15,623 nucleotides of DNA from Candidatus Brevefilum sp. (lineage in GTDB: Bacteria; Chloroflexota; Anaerolineae; Anaerolineales; Anaerolineaceae): the NCBI GenBank assembly GCA_007135845.1, contig SLIC01000103.1:1-15623 (forward strand). Direction: 5' to 3'. Under the pieces are notes generated by a model that was given only the letters and a program-made list of their open reading frames with translations, made no database searches and was not told where the DNA came from. This document shows, in pieces, positions 1 to 7,784 of this stretch; positions within the stretch are counted from its first letter, which is position 1; each line of letters starts with the position of its first letter. Both the position numbers and the translations under genes were made by a program.

Positions 1-724
1 CAGGGGCAGTCAACACCAAGGGTTCGCTGAGGATTCTCCGCGCCAGGGCTGCCTGGGGCGCAACATCCATGATCACCGGTTCCGATTCCAGCACCGGCAG
101 CGGGATAACCGCATCCTGCATGCGGAGGAAATTCTCAGGTAATAACGCCAGGGCAGTGGAAATATCTACCTCGCGGCCCACCTGTCCGCTGACCACCACG
201 ACTTCGGTATTCTCTAAACCCAACGAGGCTTCAACCACCGGTTGATCTATTTCCTTGGCGATGGATTGCAGAGCATCCAATGCGATGCGCTCATCATACC
301 GCGCCACAGGCGAAAGCTGCACACCGGTGAACCAGGCTCGTGCCTGCTCGATCAGGTTCGACGGAAGCCGCTTTCCCCGACCAACAGAAAAGGCTTGCTC
401 TGAGCTGACATCAGGATCAAAGCTGTAACCCAGGTCAATGGGGTTAAACTCCCACACCTGGTCCTGGTAGGTGAATTGAACCAGTCCTTCATTGGCATAT
501 AGCAGAATCTCAGCGAGTGCCTGGTCGGTTTCTTCCCGAGTCATTCCGGAAAGGTCAATGTCATACACATGTACGCCAGGAAAAACGCGATCGGCATACA
601 CCCGCTCAAACCCCAGCAGGGCAGCGACGATCACCAGGGCAAAAATGACCATTGTCACAGGTAGCGCTAGTAAAAGCTTGGTGAAAACTGGCATTGCGTT
701 TGAAGTGTTATGTATTTTGTCCAT
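1..724 (-). CDS. Membrane-anchored YoaR/VanW-type peptidoglycan-binding protein (C-terminus outside window)
   Basis: The open frame runs from an ATG at 724 down to base 1 without a stop, giving 241 visible residues. Residues 1-12 are short and polar and are followed by one hydrophobic segment (about 13-39), so this is a signal anchor with the rest outside the cell. After it comes the pattern typical of YoaR/VanW proteins (VFPGVHVYDIDLSGMTREE at about 48-66), then a beta-rich stretch resembling the putative peptidoglycan-binding domain PG_binding_4 (about 67-205) and what may be the start of a second copy. GGAG at 730-733 lies 5 nt before the ATG and supports this start. Family members usually end in a VanW or L,D-transpeptidase (YkuD) domain, which would lie beyond the window edge, so the enzymatic role cannot be judged. 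It is transcribed divergently from the SLC13 transporter. Confidence 0.75.
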   Translation of the reverse strand, partial: MDKIHNTSNAMPVFTKLLLALPVTMVIFALVIVAALLGFERVYADRVFPGVHVYDIDLSGMTREETDQALAEILLYANEGLVQFTYQDQVWEFNPIDLGYSFDPDVSSEQAFSVGRGKRLPSNLIEQARAWFTGVQLSPVARYDERIALDALQSIAKEIDQPVVEASLGLENTEVVVVSGQVGREVDISTALALLPENFLRMQDAVIPLPVLESEPVIMDVAPQAALARRILSEPLVLTAP

Positions 725-863
725 ATTAGCTCCGGATTATACTGCACAGGGTAAAAAATGGCATAAATCTACCATGATTATTTGCTAAATTTTATCTACT
801 TTCTCTTAATTATGGCATTTCTTAGGTGGGTTTTCAAGTCAAGCCAAAATCCTGATTTTCACT

Positions 864-869
864 TATAAT
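864..869 (+). promoter_or_regulatory. Candidate -10 box of the SLC13 transporter gene
   Basis: A perfect TATAAT lies about 50 bp before the ATG at 919. It would place the start of transcription near 876 and leave a leader of roughly 43 nt. No good -35 hexamer is present at 16-18 bp spacing, so the call rests on the -10 box and its position. Confidence 0.35.
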
Positions 870-918
870 CTAATAATTCGACTCCCTTACCCATCCCTTA
901 CCAAAGGCGGCTCATAAG

Positions 919-2685
919 ATGACGCTTTCTATGATCCTTCTAATCATCATTATTCTTGCTGCACTGGTTCTTTTTTCCATTGAGACCTTACCTGCTGATG
1001 TAATTGCCTTAGGGTTGATGATGGCATTGATATTGACGGGGGTTATACCAGCCCAAACAGCATTTGAGGGATTCGGCAGTGACACCTCGATGATGATCTT
1101 AGGGATCTTAATATTGACCGCTGCCCTGGTGCGCACTGGCATCGTGCAGATTCTCTCACGTTTAATTTTCCAATCAGTTGGCAATAATAAAAACCAGTTG
1201 TTCTGGATCATTACGGGTTCTGCAGGTTTACTAAGCGCATTCATCTCAAACACCGCCACAGCTGCTTTTTACACACCCATGACGATCGGTTTATCCCGGC
1301 GTCTGAAAATCGACCCGTCAAAAATGCTGATGCCGATGGCATTCGCCACCATCCTTGCCAGTTCTGTCACCTTGGTTGGCACCTCAACAAATGTGGTCGT
1401 CAGCGGCCTGTTGACGCAATATGGATTACCCCCCTTAGGGATGTTTGAGTTGACCGCCGTGGGCGTTCCCATCCTGATCGTTGGCCTGGTGTATATGTAT
1501 TTCATTGGGCGGCACCTAATCCCTGTCCGGGATAAAGAGGTGACAGATCCCCAAAAGGATATTCTTTCGTATTGTTCAGAATTTAAGTTAACAGAGGATT
1601 CACCCTGGGCAGGAAAGTCACTTGATGAGATTGGTTTGAGTCAGGAGTATGACCTGTATGTCCTTCGGATATTGAAAGAAACCGGTATTCCTGTAGAGCC
1701 CCGGGCTAACACCGTTCTTGAGCCAGGCGATCGTGTGTTAATTGAAGGCAACAAGACCAACCTGATCACATTAAGAGAAGAAAATACGATCGAGTTTGCC
1801 GGCGAATTTGACCCCATCTCAGAAATGGCAAAAAACCTTTCCCTAGCTGAAGTTATTTTATTGCCCGGGTCGCCACTTATAGGACGAACCCTTCGAGGCG
1901 TGAACTTCAGGGATCGGTATGGCCTGCAGGTATTGGGAATCAATCGAAAGGGTGAGACCATTCGCCGTAGAATCAGCCTGACTCGTCTGCAGGTTGGCGA
2001 CCAGTTGTTACTCCAGGGCAACCCGGAAACAATCCAGGGACTGGGTAAGAACATCAACTTCCGGGTAGTCACAGATGAACTGGATGTTATGCCCGAAACA
2101 AGAAAAGCACCCCTGGCATTGGCCATTTTTGGCACCGTGATCTTGCTGGTCTCAATCAACGTCATCTCACTGCCAGTGGGTGTTATGTTAGGCGCGTTGG
2201 TTGCCTTTGTTACCCGCTGTATTACCCCTGAAGAAGCCTACCGCCAGGTAAACTGGAGCGCTTGGCTGCTGATCGCCTGTATGCTGGCACTGGGACGGGC
2301 GATGGAAGTGACCGGGTTAGCCTCTGTGCTTGCCGATGAGCTTATTGATTTAATTGGGCTGTCCAATCCTATCTTACTCCTGTCCACATTCTTCTTTCTG
2401 TCATTGACATTGACACAGCCGATGTCAAACCAGGCTGCAGCCGTTATCATCACCCCAATCGCCATGCAGGCTGCCCTACAATTAGGCCTTAATCCGCGCA
2501 CCTTTGCCATCATGATTGCAGTCGGCGCCAGTAATTCTTTCATCACGCCGTTAGAGCCAGCCTGCTTGATGGTCTACGGACCTGGCAATTACCGTTTCTT
2601 TGATTTCGTCAAGGTTGGCTCTATCCTGACCATTTTAATTTTCATCATCGCTGTGATTATGGTGCCGTGGATTTGGCCCTTGTAA
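919..2685 (+). CDS. SLC13-family (DASS/ArsB-type) transporter with two RCK_C domains
   Basis: This 588-residue integral membrane protein has about ten hydrophobic segments in two halves (roughly 1-200 and 395-588). Between them lie two soluble RCK_C/TrkA_C domains (about 215-280 and 305-370), each ending in the pattern L-x-x-G-D-(R/Q)-(V/L)-L-(I/L)-x-G. The family's paired Na+/substrate motifs are visible: SNT at 110-112 with GTSTN at 154-158 in the first half, and SNQ at 503-505 with GASNSFITP at 536-544 in the second. Length and domain order match bacterial SLC13 permeases of the kind annotated as citrate, sulfate or divalent-anion:Na+ symporters. The substrate cannot be read from the sequence. 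RCK_C domains usually bind a ligand and regulate transport. The Shine-Dalgarno is weak (AAAGGCGG about 10 nt upstream). An alternative start is the ATG at 931. Confidence 0.9.
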   Translation: MTLSMILLIIIILAALVLFSIETLPADVIALGLMMALILTGVIPAQTAFEGFGSDTSMMILGILILTAALVRTGIVQILSRLIFQSVGNNKNQLFWIITGSAGLLSAFISNTATAAFYTPMTIGLSRRLKIDPSKMLMPMAFATILASSVTLVGTSTNVVVSGLLTQYGLPPLGMFELTAVGVPILIVGLVYMYFIGRHLIPVRDKEVTDPQKDILSYCSEFKLTEDSPWAGKSLDEIGLSQEYDLYVLRILKETGIPVEPRANTVLEPGDRVLIEGNKTNLITLREENTIEFAGEFDPISEMAKNLSLAEVILLPGSPLIGRTLRGVNFRDRYGLQVLGINRKGETIRRRISLTRLQVGDQLLLQGNPETIQGLGKNINFRVVTDELDVMPETRKAPLALAIFGTVILLVSINVISLPVGVMLGALVAFVTRCITPEEAYRQVNWSAWLLIACMLALGRAMEVTGLASVLADELIDLIGLSNPILLLSTFFFLSLTLTQPMSNQAAAVIITPIAMQAALQLGLNPRTFAIMIAVGASNSFITPLEPACLMVYGPGNYRFFDFVKVGSILTILIFIIAVIMVPWIWPL

Positions 2686-2813
2686 TCTAAGCTCAATGAA
2701 AACTCACTTGAAATAGCTCACAATATCCTAACCCAGCCCTATTTTGATCATTCTCTAACCGTTATTACCGCGGTTTCACAGCCGAAAAAATAAGTGCCTG
2801 TTCAGTTGATATT

Positions 2814-4010
2814 TCAGGCTTGGTGAAGGGGAAGCAATGCACCAAGTGCTGCAACCAATGCATCCACATCTGTCATGGTGTTATAAGCCTGAACAGAGAT
2901 TCGCAAGAAAAGCTCACCATTCCATTCGATACACGGCACTTCAATGCGGTATTGCTCATAAAGCTGCCTTTGGAAATCCGCTGGATCACGCAGCCGCGGC
3001 AGTCGCACCACTGCCATTTGAACAAAAGATGGAGAACCCGCTGGATAGACGCTTTCAAACCCGGTCAGCGCATTTATCCGATCAAGTCCAGCTGCAAGGA
3101 TTTGCTGGCACTGCTGTCTTACTTTCGCCCAGTGATGCTGATCCTGAAAGTCAATCGCAGCCGGAACAGTGAGATAAGCGGATGGATCGCTGGTACCCGT
3201 CCACTCAAAATAATCAAGATACTTGCTGTTCAACAGGCGCTTCACAGACCGGGAGGCAAACATAGGATGTTCGCTCCAACCCCAACTGATTAACAAAGGC
3301 TCTAACAGGGTTTGAAGTGCCCGACGGGTATAAAGTAAGCCTGCTCCCTTGGGACTTTGCAGCCATTTATGGCAATTACCAACATAAAAGTCAGGGTCGA
3401 CGCTTGATAAATCCAATGAAATCTGACCCGGTGCATGCGCCCCATCGATAATGGTCAAGATTCCTGCCGCACGGGCTCGTTTACAAATCCTCTCCACCGG
3501 TAAACGGACCGCCGTGGGTGAGGTGATGTGACTGATAAAAATCACCCGGGTTCTGGGGGTGACGCCCAGCCAGAAATGTTCAACGATATTGTCAGGAGAG
3601 GCCAGTGGCAGCGGGATTGGTTGCTTCACAATAACAATGCCATTCTTTTGGCTGAAATAGTTCCAGACATTCTGGCAGGCGCCGTATTCGTGATCCGTAG
3701 TGAGAATCTCATCACCCGGCTCAAACGGTAAAGAACGGGCAATAATGTTAATCCCAACGGTGGCATTCGGGATAAACACCAGGTCACCTGCATCTGCATT
3801 CAAGAAGCTGCCCAGGTTTTGGCGTGCTTGTTCCAATTCAGAGATTAATTCCCGGGCAAAAAACTGAACGGGTTGCTGCTCAAGCCGAACCTGCCATGCT
3901 TGAAACGCCGCCATCACTGCGCGAGGCGTTGCACCAAAAGAGCCATGGTTGAGGAAAACAATGTCTGGATTAAGAAAGTATAGCGCTTTCATGTATGACA
4001 AGTCTCTCAT
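2814..4010 (-). CDS. Class V aminotransferase, isopenicillin N epimerase (CefD)-like
   Basis: This is a PLP-dependent fold type I enzyme of 398 residues, the usual length for the CefD/cysteine-desulfurase-like group. Visible features are the N-terminal LNHGSFGATP (20-29), DHEY at 106-109, the cofactor-binding Asp in IIDGAHAPGQ (D189, with H192), and the Schiff-base lysine K215 in GNCHKWLQSPKG. The GNCHKWL context is characteristic of isopenicillin N epimerase-like proteins rather than NifS/IscS desulfurases, and no catalytic Cys loop of the desulfurase type is apparent. No beta-lactam pathway genes are nearby, so the true substrate is unknown. The start is uncertain: the ATG at 4010 has no clear Shine-Dalgarno, and the ATG at 3992 (seventh codon) has GAGAG about 10 nt upstream and directly precedes the conserved part. 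It lies 92 bp downstream of the CPBP gene on the same strand and could be cotranscribed. Confidence 0.88.
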   Translation of the reverse strand: MRDLSYMKALYFLNPDIVFLNHGSFGATPRAVMAAFQAWQVRLEQQPVQFFARELISELEQARQNLGSFLNADAGDLVFIPNATVGINIIARSLPFEPGDEILTTDHEYGACQNVWNYFSQKNGIVIVKQPIPLPLASPDNIVEHFWLGVTPRTRVIFISHITSPTAVRLPVERICKRARAAGILTIIDGAHAPGQISLDLSSVDPDFYVGNCHKWLQSPKGAGLLYTRRALQTLLEPLLISWGWSEHPMFASRSVKRLLNSKYLDYFEWTGTSDPSAYLTVPAAIDFQDQHHWAKVRQQCQQILAAGLDRINALTGFESVYPAGSPSFVQMAVVRLPRLRDPADFQRQLYEQYRIEVPCIEWNGELFLRISVQAYNTMTDVDALVAALGALLPLHQA

Positions 4011-4102
4011 CAGCTGCTGTGCAGCGTGTTTATCTCAGAGTCCCACCCAATTTCCCCAAGATATTACTCAGTAGGCAACTGTTTTTCCAGGTGCGTTGTT
4101 AA

Positions 4103-4888
4103 TCACATCACACTTGAGATCATCATAATGATGTTGATGGTTGAAAAAACATTGCTCAGAACGTGACAGACGATGGCAATATAGATATTTTTCTTCCTCC
4201 AGGCAAGATAAAAAGCTGGGAAGAAAGCAGCAATTCGAAAGAGATTGTCAAAAGGGAGCCAAAAATGGTAAAGGGAGAACAATACCGTGATGATCACTGG
4301 TGCCATCACACCATAACGTTTAATTTTTGCGGTCAGATAACCGCGAAAAAACAGTTCCTCGATGATCGGACCAACAAACCCATTAAACACCATTAGAACA
4401 GCCGCCATTAAAATAAGCGTTGATCTTGAGTATCGTTCCAGGTAAGCAAAATTCGTCCAATCAAAATAGGCTGGCAATAATGCCGACAGCCTTTCTGAAA
4501 GCGGTGCAAACAGGCTGCTTTCTAAAGGCATGATGGTGACGGTCATCAACCCAGCAAATCCCCAGGTCAGGACTCCAAACAATGCGATTTGCCACCAGGG
4601 TAATTTCTTATGGATCGTGAAGGCACTCTGCAAGGAATAACGCCCAAATTCCACTTTACGTGCTCTTAAAACGACAAACAACTCGATCGGAAACAGGATC
4701 AATACAGCTAAAAGAAAAAACAATAACAGGGCAGGAATGTTTTCTTGAACTGCCGAAACATGACCGAGCCCAATGTAAGCCCCCATTAACAGCAAGGGTG
4801 GTATAAAAACCAGGAGCAGTACCTGCCATATTCTTAATCCTTCTGAAGGATACTCCTGAGTTAGCGTTGTTGGTTGTGATCCGTCCAT
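4103..4888 (-). CDS. CPBP-family intramembrane glutamic protease (CAAX/Abi type)
   Basis: The 261-residue protein has about seven to eight hydrophobic segments. It shows all three active-site motifs of the CPBP (Rce1-like) family: EExxxR as E177-E178...R182, FxxxH as F204...H208, and HxxxN as H242...N246. These place it as a membrane-embedded protease that cleaves within or next to the bilayer. Known relatives process prenylated proteins, bacteriocins or regulatory membrane proteins. Nothing nearby (no bacteriocin or anti-sigma gene) points to a substrate. AGGA lies 8 nt upstream of the ATG, and a near-consensus sigma-70 promoter is placed correctly before it, so the gene probably heads its own transcript, perhaps with the aminotransferase downstream. 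Confidence 0.88.
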   Translation of the reverse strand: MDGSQPTTLTQEYPSEGLRIWQVLLLVFIPPLLLMGAYIGLGHVSAVQENIPALLLFFLLAVLILFPIELFVVLRARKVEFGRYSLQSAFTIHKKLPWWQIALFGVLTWGFAGLMTVTIMPLESSLFAPLSERLSALLPAYFDWTNFAYLERYSRSTLILMAAVLMVFNGFVGPIIEELFFRGYLTAKIKRYGVMAPVIITVLFSLYHFWLPFDNLFRIAAFFPAFYLAWRKKNIYIAIVCHVLSNVFSTINIIMMISSVM

Positions 4889-4910
4889 CTTAATTGTCCT
4901 TTTTTGGAAA

Positions 4911-4939
4911 AGTATAAAGATAGTGTATTAAAATGTCAA
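4911..4939 (-). promoter_or_regulatory. Sigma-70-type promoter of the CPBP protease gene
   Basis: On the minus strand a perfect TTGACA (4939-4934) and TATACT (4916-4911, five of six) are separated by exactly 17 bp. Transcription would start near 4904, leaving a leader of about 16 nt that contains the AGGA ribosome site. It is the best housekeeping-type promoter I can find in the window. Confidence 0.7.
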
Positions 4940-4984
4940 CAACAGAATTGAGCGAGTTGGTGAAAGCGTTAATTGTTGTGAGCC

Positions 4985-5012
4985 AGTTTTACCTGACTGA
5001 CAATGTAAAACT
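4985..5012. repeat. Stem-loop overlapping the fetB stop codon
   Basis: Arms AGTTTTAC (4985-4992) and GTAAAACT (5005-5012) form a perfect 8-bp stem around a 12-nt loop. The right arm includes the first base (in plus-strand order) of the fetB stop codon. Read from fetB the hairpin is not followed by a run of T, so it is not a standard intrinsic terminator. It may protect or end the fetB message. Confidence 0.4.
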
Positions 5013-5806
5013 CAGGTTTCAGCTTCTGACCGCAGCATAAGCTGCTCGGATTTGGAAAACACTTGCTTGCGCAGCAAGGCAATCGAGATGATGACCGTGA
5101 TGCCGGCCGTCACAAAGATCGAACCCGAGACCACAAATTGGTAGAAACCAGCATAGGCCGGATTTTCCCCCGCTAAAACCATCCCAGCCATCGCACCCGG
5201 GATCCACACAATCCCCAAAGAACGCAGCCCGTTGATATTGGGTGTCAGCGCAGATGTGACCGCTCGACGGGCATAGGGACGGATAACTTGCTCCGGCGAA
5301 GCCCCCAGCGCCAGGCCTGCCTCAATTTGCCCCACGTGCGAGCCAACTTCCGAGCGAAACCGCTCCATCATCAGTGCGTTGGTGTTCATCGCCCCGTAAA
5401 CCATCATGCTGCCAATCGGAATGATTGAGGTCAGGTCCTGTTCAATCACACCCAGGAAGGTCATCACGGCAATCACCAGTCCAGACCCGGCAGTGATGCC
5501 TAACAACGAAATCCTGAGGGCATGGGGAATATTGTTGATGCGTTTAATCGTCATCACGCTGGCGGTGACGATCATGATGGCGATGACCGGGATTGCAATC
5601 CACAGGTCTGCACTGAAGATAACCGTCAGTAAAAACCCCACCAGGACGATCTGTGCTACGCCTCGTCCTAAGGCAACCAGGATCTCATTTCTTAACCCGA
5701 GTTTCAGACGAACCGTCAGCCACACCACCAGCACAGCCGCGACCATCGTCACCCCCGCCTGGGCTGCTCCTAACCAAACCTGGTTATCAATCCATCTACC
5801 CAGCAT
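5012..5806 (-). CDS. fetB: ABC exporter permease, FetB / UPF0014 family (iron export)
   Basis: The protein is 264 residues from the chosen start, with about seven membrane segments. It carries the family's hallmark patterns IPIGSMMVYGAMNTNALMMERF (split here at about 138-159), EAGLALGASPEQ (about 168-179) and IPGAMAGMVLAGENPAYA (about 206-223). E. coli FetAB exports iron and helps in oxidative stress; the same role is inferred here. The start at 5806 is preferred over the ATG at 5830 because GGAGGTG (5811-5817) sits 4 nt upstream of it. The gene overlaps the end of fetA by 11 bp, so the two are translationally coupled, as expected for a permease and its ATPase. It is the last gene of the ccmH-ccmG-fetA-fetB run. 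Confidence 0.88.
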   Translation of the reverse strand: MLGRWIDNQVWLGAAQAGVTMVAAVLVVWLTVRLKLGLRNEILVALGRGVAQIVLVGFLLTVIFSADLWIAIPVIAIMIVTASVMTIKRINNIPHALRISLLGITAGSGLVIAVMTFLGVIEQDLTSIIPIGSMMVYGAMNTNALMMERFRSEVGSHVGQIEAGLALGASPEQVIRPYARRAVTSALTPNINGLRSLGIVWIPGAMAGMVLAGENPAYAGFYQFVVSGSIFVTAGITVIISIALLRKQVFSKSEQLMLRSEAET

Positions 5807-6524
5807 CAAGCACCTCCGATACGGGTCCATCTGCTACAAGTTGTCCACCTTCAAGCAGCAAAATACGCTCGGCCAATCGGCGCGCTTGTGCTGGATCATG
5901 GGTCACTAACAGGCAGGTTACATTCTGGGTGGAGATGACAGACATGATCGTCGCTTCTACCTCGTTTTTTGCAGCCTCATCAAGCGCAGAAGTTGGCTCA
6001 TCCAACAGCAGCGCTTCTGGTTTGTTTGCCAGGGTGCGTGCCAGGTTGACTCGTTGTGCTTCGCCACCTGACAGCCTGCTGATATCTCGATCTTCGAAAC
6101 CTTTCAAATCAACACCAGCCAACAATGCTTGGATATCGGCTTCCGTCAGACGTTCTCCATGGGACAGCGGCCCAAAACAGAGGTTTTGCGCTACGGTTCC
6201 CGGGAATAAATACGGCTGCTGCATCACCATTCCCAATCGCCGCCGCAAAATACGTGGTGGGATCGCATGATAATCGTCTCCCTCAACTTTAATAATCCCA
6301 GATGTCGGCTCATCCAGGCGGTTGAGCATGCGGATCAAAGTGCTCTTTCCCGACCCTGAAGGACCCAAGACTGCCACGCGTTCTCCAACGTCAACCTCAA
6401 AGCTGATGCCAGACAAAATTGTTTGACCGTCAACAACATAGGTCAAATCTTCAACAGACAAAAACCGATGATGGTCTTTTCGTTTCTTTAATTGCTGATC
6501 ACTTCGCACTAGAATATGTTCCAA
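5796..6524 (-). CDS. fetA: ABC transporter ATP-binding protein, FetA-like
   Basis: This is a single nucleotide-binding domain of 242 residues. Walker A is GPSGSGKST at 54-62, the Q-loop MQQP at 101-104, the signature LSGGEAQR at 151-158, Walker B ALLLDEPTSALD at 171-182 (D175, E176), and the switch His is H209. The permease partner is the overlapping fetB. The start is unusual: the only codon that uses the full frame is TTG at 6524, which follows the TGA of the upstream thioredoxin gene with no spacer and has no clear Shine-Dalgarno. A GTG at codon 6 is an alternative. The conserved domain begins near residue 21, so either start gives a complete ATPase. Translation probably depends on the upstream gene (termination-reinitiation). 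Confidence 0.87.
   Translation of the reverse strand: MEHILVRSDQQLKKRKDHHRFLSVEDLTYVVDGQTILSGISFEVDVGERVAVLGPSGSGKSTLIRMLNRLDEPTSGIIKVEGDDYHAIPPRILRRRLGMVMQQPYLFPGTVAQNLCFGPLSHGERLTEADIQALLAGVDLKGFEDRDISRLSGGEAQRVNLARTLANKPEALLLDEPTSALDEAAKNEVEATIMSVISTQNVTCLLVTHDPAQARRLAERILLLEGGQLVADGPVSEVLDAG
5811..5817 (-). promoter_or_regulatory. Strong ribosome binding site that fixes the fetB start
   Basis: GGAGGTG on the minus strand lies 4 nt before the ATG at 5806, inside the 3' end of fetA. It decides between two in-frame ATGs, since the upstream one (5830) would put this site inside the coding region. Confidence 0.75.
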
Positions 6525-7103
6525 TCAAGGGGATGTATCCATTGAAATAGCCAGGGTTGCATCAATCGCAGACAGGATTTCATTTATACTGGCAAATGGG
6601 CCGATTTTGAGGTGGCGAAGCGTTCCATCTGCATCCATGATGAAAGTCTCCGGGACAGAATTAACCTGAAAATTCCTCGATATCTCACCACGCAAATCAG
6701 GTCCATTCGGGTAACTAACACCGTGTTGATCTAAATACGCTCGTGATGCTGGCTCGGTATCCATGTAAGACACCCCCAGAAAGATCACCCTTCCTGGTTG
6801 GTGCGCCTGGTAATACTGCCAGGCCTCCTCCAGCAGGAACGCCTCTTCGTCGCAGGTTGTGCACCAGGACGCCCAAAAATTGACCAGGACCACCTTGCCG
6901 CCTAAATCAGCCGTATGAATGACCTCGCCGGTGTAGGTCGACAGGGAAAAATCTTTGGGTCTTTCCCCGATCATCACCGGTGCAGCATCGTTTTGCAGCA
7001 ATCGGATTCCTATCAAAGCCAGAATAATTACCAATCCAACAACAGCAGCAATTGCCCAAAGGTTAATTTTCTTATGTTCTTTTCCAGTGAACGCTGCCAT
7101 CAT
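6525..7103 (-). CDS. ccmG: TlpA/ResA/CcmG-type membrane-anchored thiol-disulfide oxidoreductase
   Basis: The protein has 192 residues. A single N-terminal membrane anchor (about 14-35) is followed by an extracytoplasmic thioredoxin fold whose active site is WCTTC (W80, C81, C84) in VNFWASWCTTCDEE. It also has the cis-Pro-type VPETF loop (about 155-159) expected of the fold. Proteins of this type reduce the haem-binding cysteines of apocytochrome c. The adjacent ccmH and the nearby ccmE/ccmF make the CcmG role likely, although TlpA relatives elsewhere have other thiol roles. Its ATG overlaps the stop of ccmH in the sequence TAATG, so the genes are coupled. A second ATG follows directly as codon 2. 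Confidence 0.87.
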   Translation of the reverse strand: MMAAFTGKEHKKINLWAIAAVVGLVIILALIGIRLLQNDAAPVMIGERPKDFSLSTYTGEVIHTADLGGKVVLVNFWASWCTTCDEEAFLLEEAWQYYQAHQPGRVIFLGVSYMDTEPASRAYLDQHGVSYPNGPDLRGEISRNFQVNSVPETFIMDADGTLRHLKIGPFASINEILSAIDATLAISMDTSP

Positions 7104-7588
7104 TAATCCATTTTTCTCAGGTCACGATTGACCTGTTTAAGATAAGGATCTTCATATCCTGACTTGTCAGGGGAACGGTCTTTGTGTGGTCGTCGTCTGA
7201 GCTTAGCCAAAAGGATTCCAGCCCCCAACAGGATCAGGGCTGGTGGCGCCAGGTACAGCAGCCAGTTTAATCCCCGCGCTGGCGGCGCGCCTAAAACCCG
7301 ATCCCCATATTGGGCAACAAAATAATCCGTGATCTCACGGTCTGACCAGCCTTGAGCAAGCTGCTCCCGGATCAAATCTCGCCAGGCCTGGCAGGCTTCC
7401 AGCGGACACACATCCAGGGATACATTATCACAAATTGGACAGTACAGCTGGCTGGCAACCCGGTTCACTTCGTCGTCGGATGGTTCTAATCCCTGTGCCC
7501 AAGCCGTCGATATTGACCAAGCAACGAAAAGCAAAAGGGACAGAATAAAAATGAGCCAAAACTTTCGGAACAATTTCTGTTTCAACAT
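7103..7588 (-). CDS. ccmH: Cytochrome c biogenesis protein CcmH (CcmH/CycL/NrfF, short form)
   Basis: The protein is 161 residues from the ATG at 7588. It has a signal peptide (about 8-31, cleavage plausible after AWA), then the redox motif LYCPIC (C50, C53) followed by DNVSLDVCPLEAC with two more cysteines (C61, C66), a helical CcmH domain ending QYGDRVLGAPP, and a C-terminal membrane segment (about 108-128). Canonical proteobacterial CcmH has LRCxxC and lacks the second cysteine pair. The extra pair is a variant I associate with non-proteobacterial CcmH proteins. CcmH works with CcmG to reduce and present apocytochrome c to CcmF. A GTG at 7597 is an alternative start. It heads the tightly coupled ccmH-ccmG-fetA-fetB run. 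Confidence 0.88.
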   Translation of the reverse strand: MLKQKLFRKFWLIFILSLLLFVAWSISTAWAQGLEPSDDEVNRVASQLYCPICDNVSLDVCPLEACQAWRDLIREQLAQGWSDREITDYFVAQYGDRVLGAPPARGLNWLLYLAPPALILLGAGILLAKLRRRPHKDRSPDKSGYEDPYLKQVNRDLRKMD

Positions 7589-7633
7589 AATTACCACTAA
7601 AATTTTTGGTTAATGGCTATAAGGATACCATAC

Positions 7634-7662
7634 AGCAACCGCCTCGTGGAGAGGCGGTTGCT
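7634..7662. repeat. Perfect 12-bp stem-loop upstream of ccmH
   Basis: AGCAACCGCCTC (7634-7645) and GAGGCGGTTGCT (7651-7662) pair perfectly around the 5-nt loop GTGGA. It lies between dpaL and ccmH, both on the minus strand. On that strand the hairpin is not followed by a T run; a T-rich stretch lies on its other side. It could be a processing or stability hairpin, a terminator for dpaL of non-standard type, or part of the ccmH leader. Confidence 0.55.
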
Positions 7663-7688
7663 ATCGACTTTCGTCTTGTTTCTGTTAA

Positions 7689-7718
7689 GAAGGCGTGGTG
7701 AGATCAAATTACGCCTTC
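7689..7718. repeat. Second stem-loop downstream of dpaL
   Basis: GAAGGCGT (7689-7696) and ACGCCTTC (7711-7718) form a perfect 8-bp stem with a 14-nt loop, 66 bp after the dpaL stop codon on the minus strand. On that strand it is followed by TTAACAG, so it is a weak terminator candidate at best. Confidence 0.35.
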
Positions 7719-7784
7719 AGGCGATTTCATAACTGAATTTTATCTGGCTACACTGCCCTTCGAATCAAAAAGTGACCTTTACTC

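Noticed and set aside
736..741. TATAAT on the minus strand as the -10 box of the YoaR-like gene
   Set aside because: The start of transcription would fall near 729, at or after the GGAG ribosome site (730-733), so the two signals cannot both work. The -35 candidate ATGCCA (764-759) is also weak.
1641..2165. 174-codon open frame on the minus strand
   Set aside because: Antisense shadow of the SLC13 transporter; Ser/Arg-rich with no recognisable domain.
2770..2800. AACCG/CGGTT inverted repeat between the convergent SLC13 and aminotransferase genes as a shared terminator
   Set aside because: The stem is only about 5 bp and no T run follows in the plus direction; a run of six T on the minus strand precedes the stem instead of following it.
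5653..6270. 205-codon open frame on the plus strand
   Set aside because: It lies opposite the well-supported fetA and fetB genes, is Ser/Arg/Pro-rich, and has no domain pattern.
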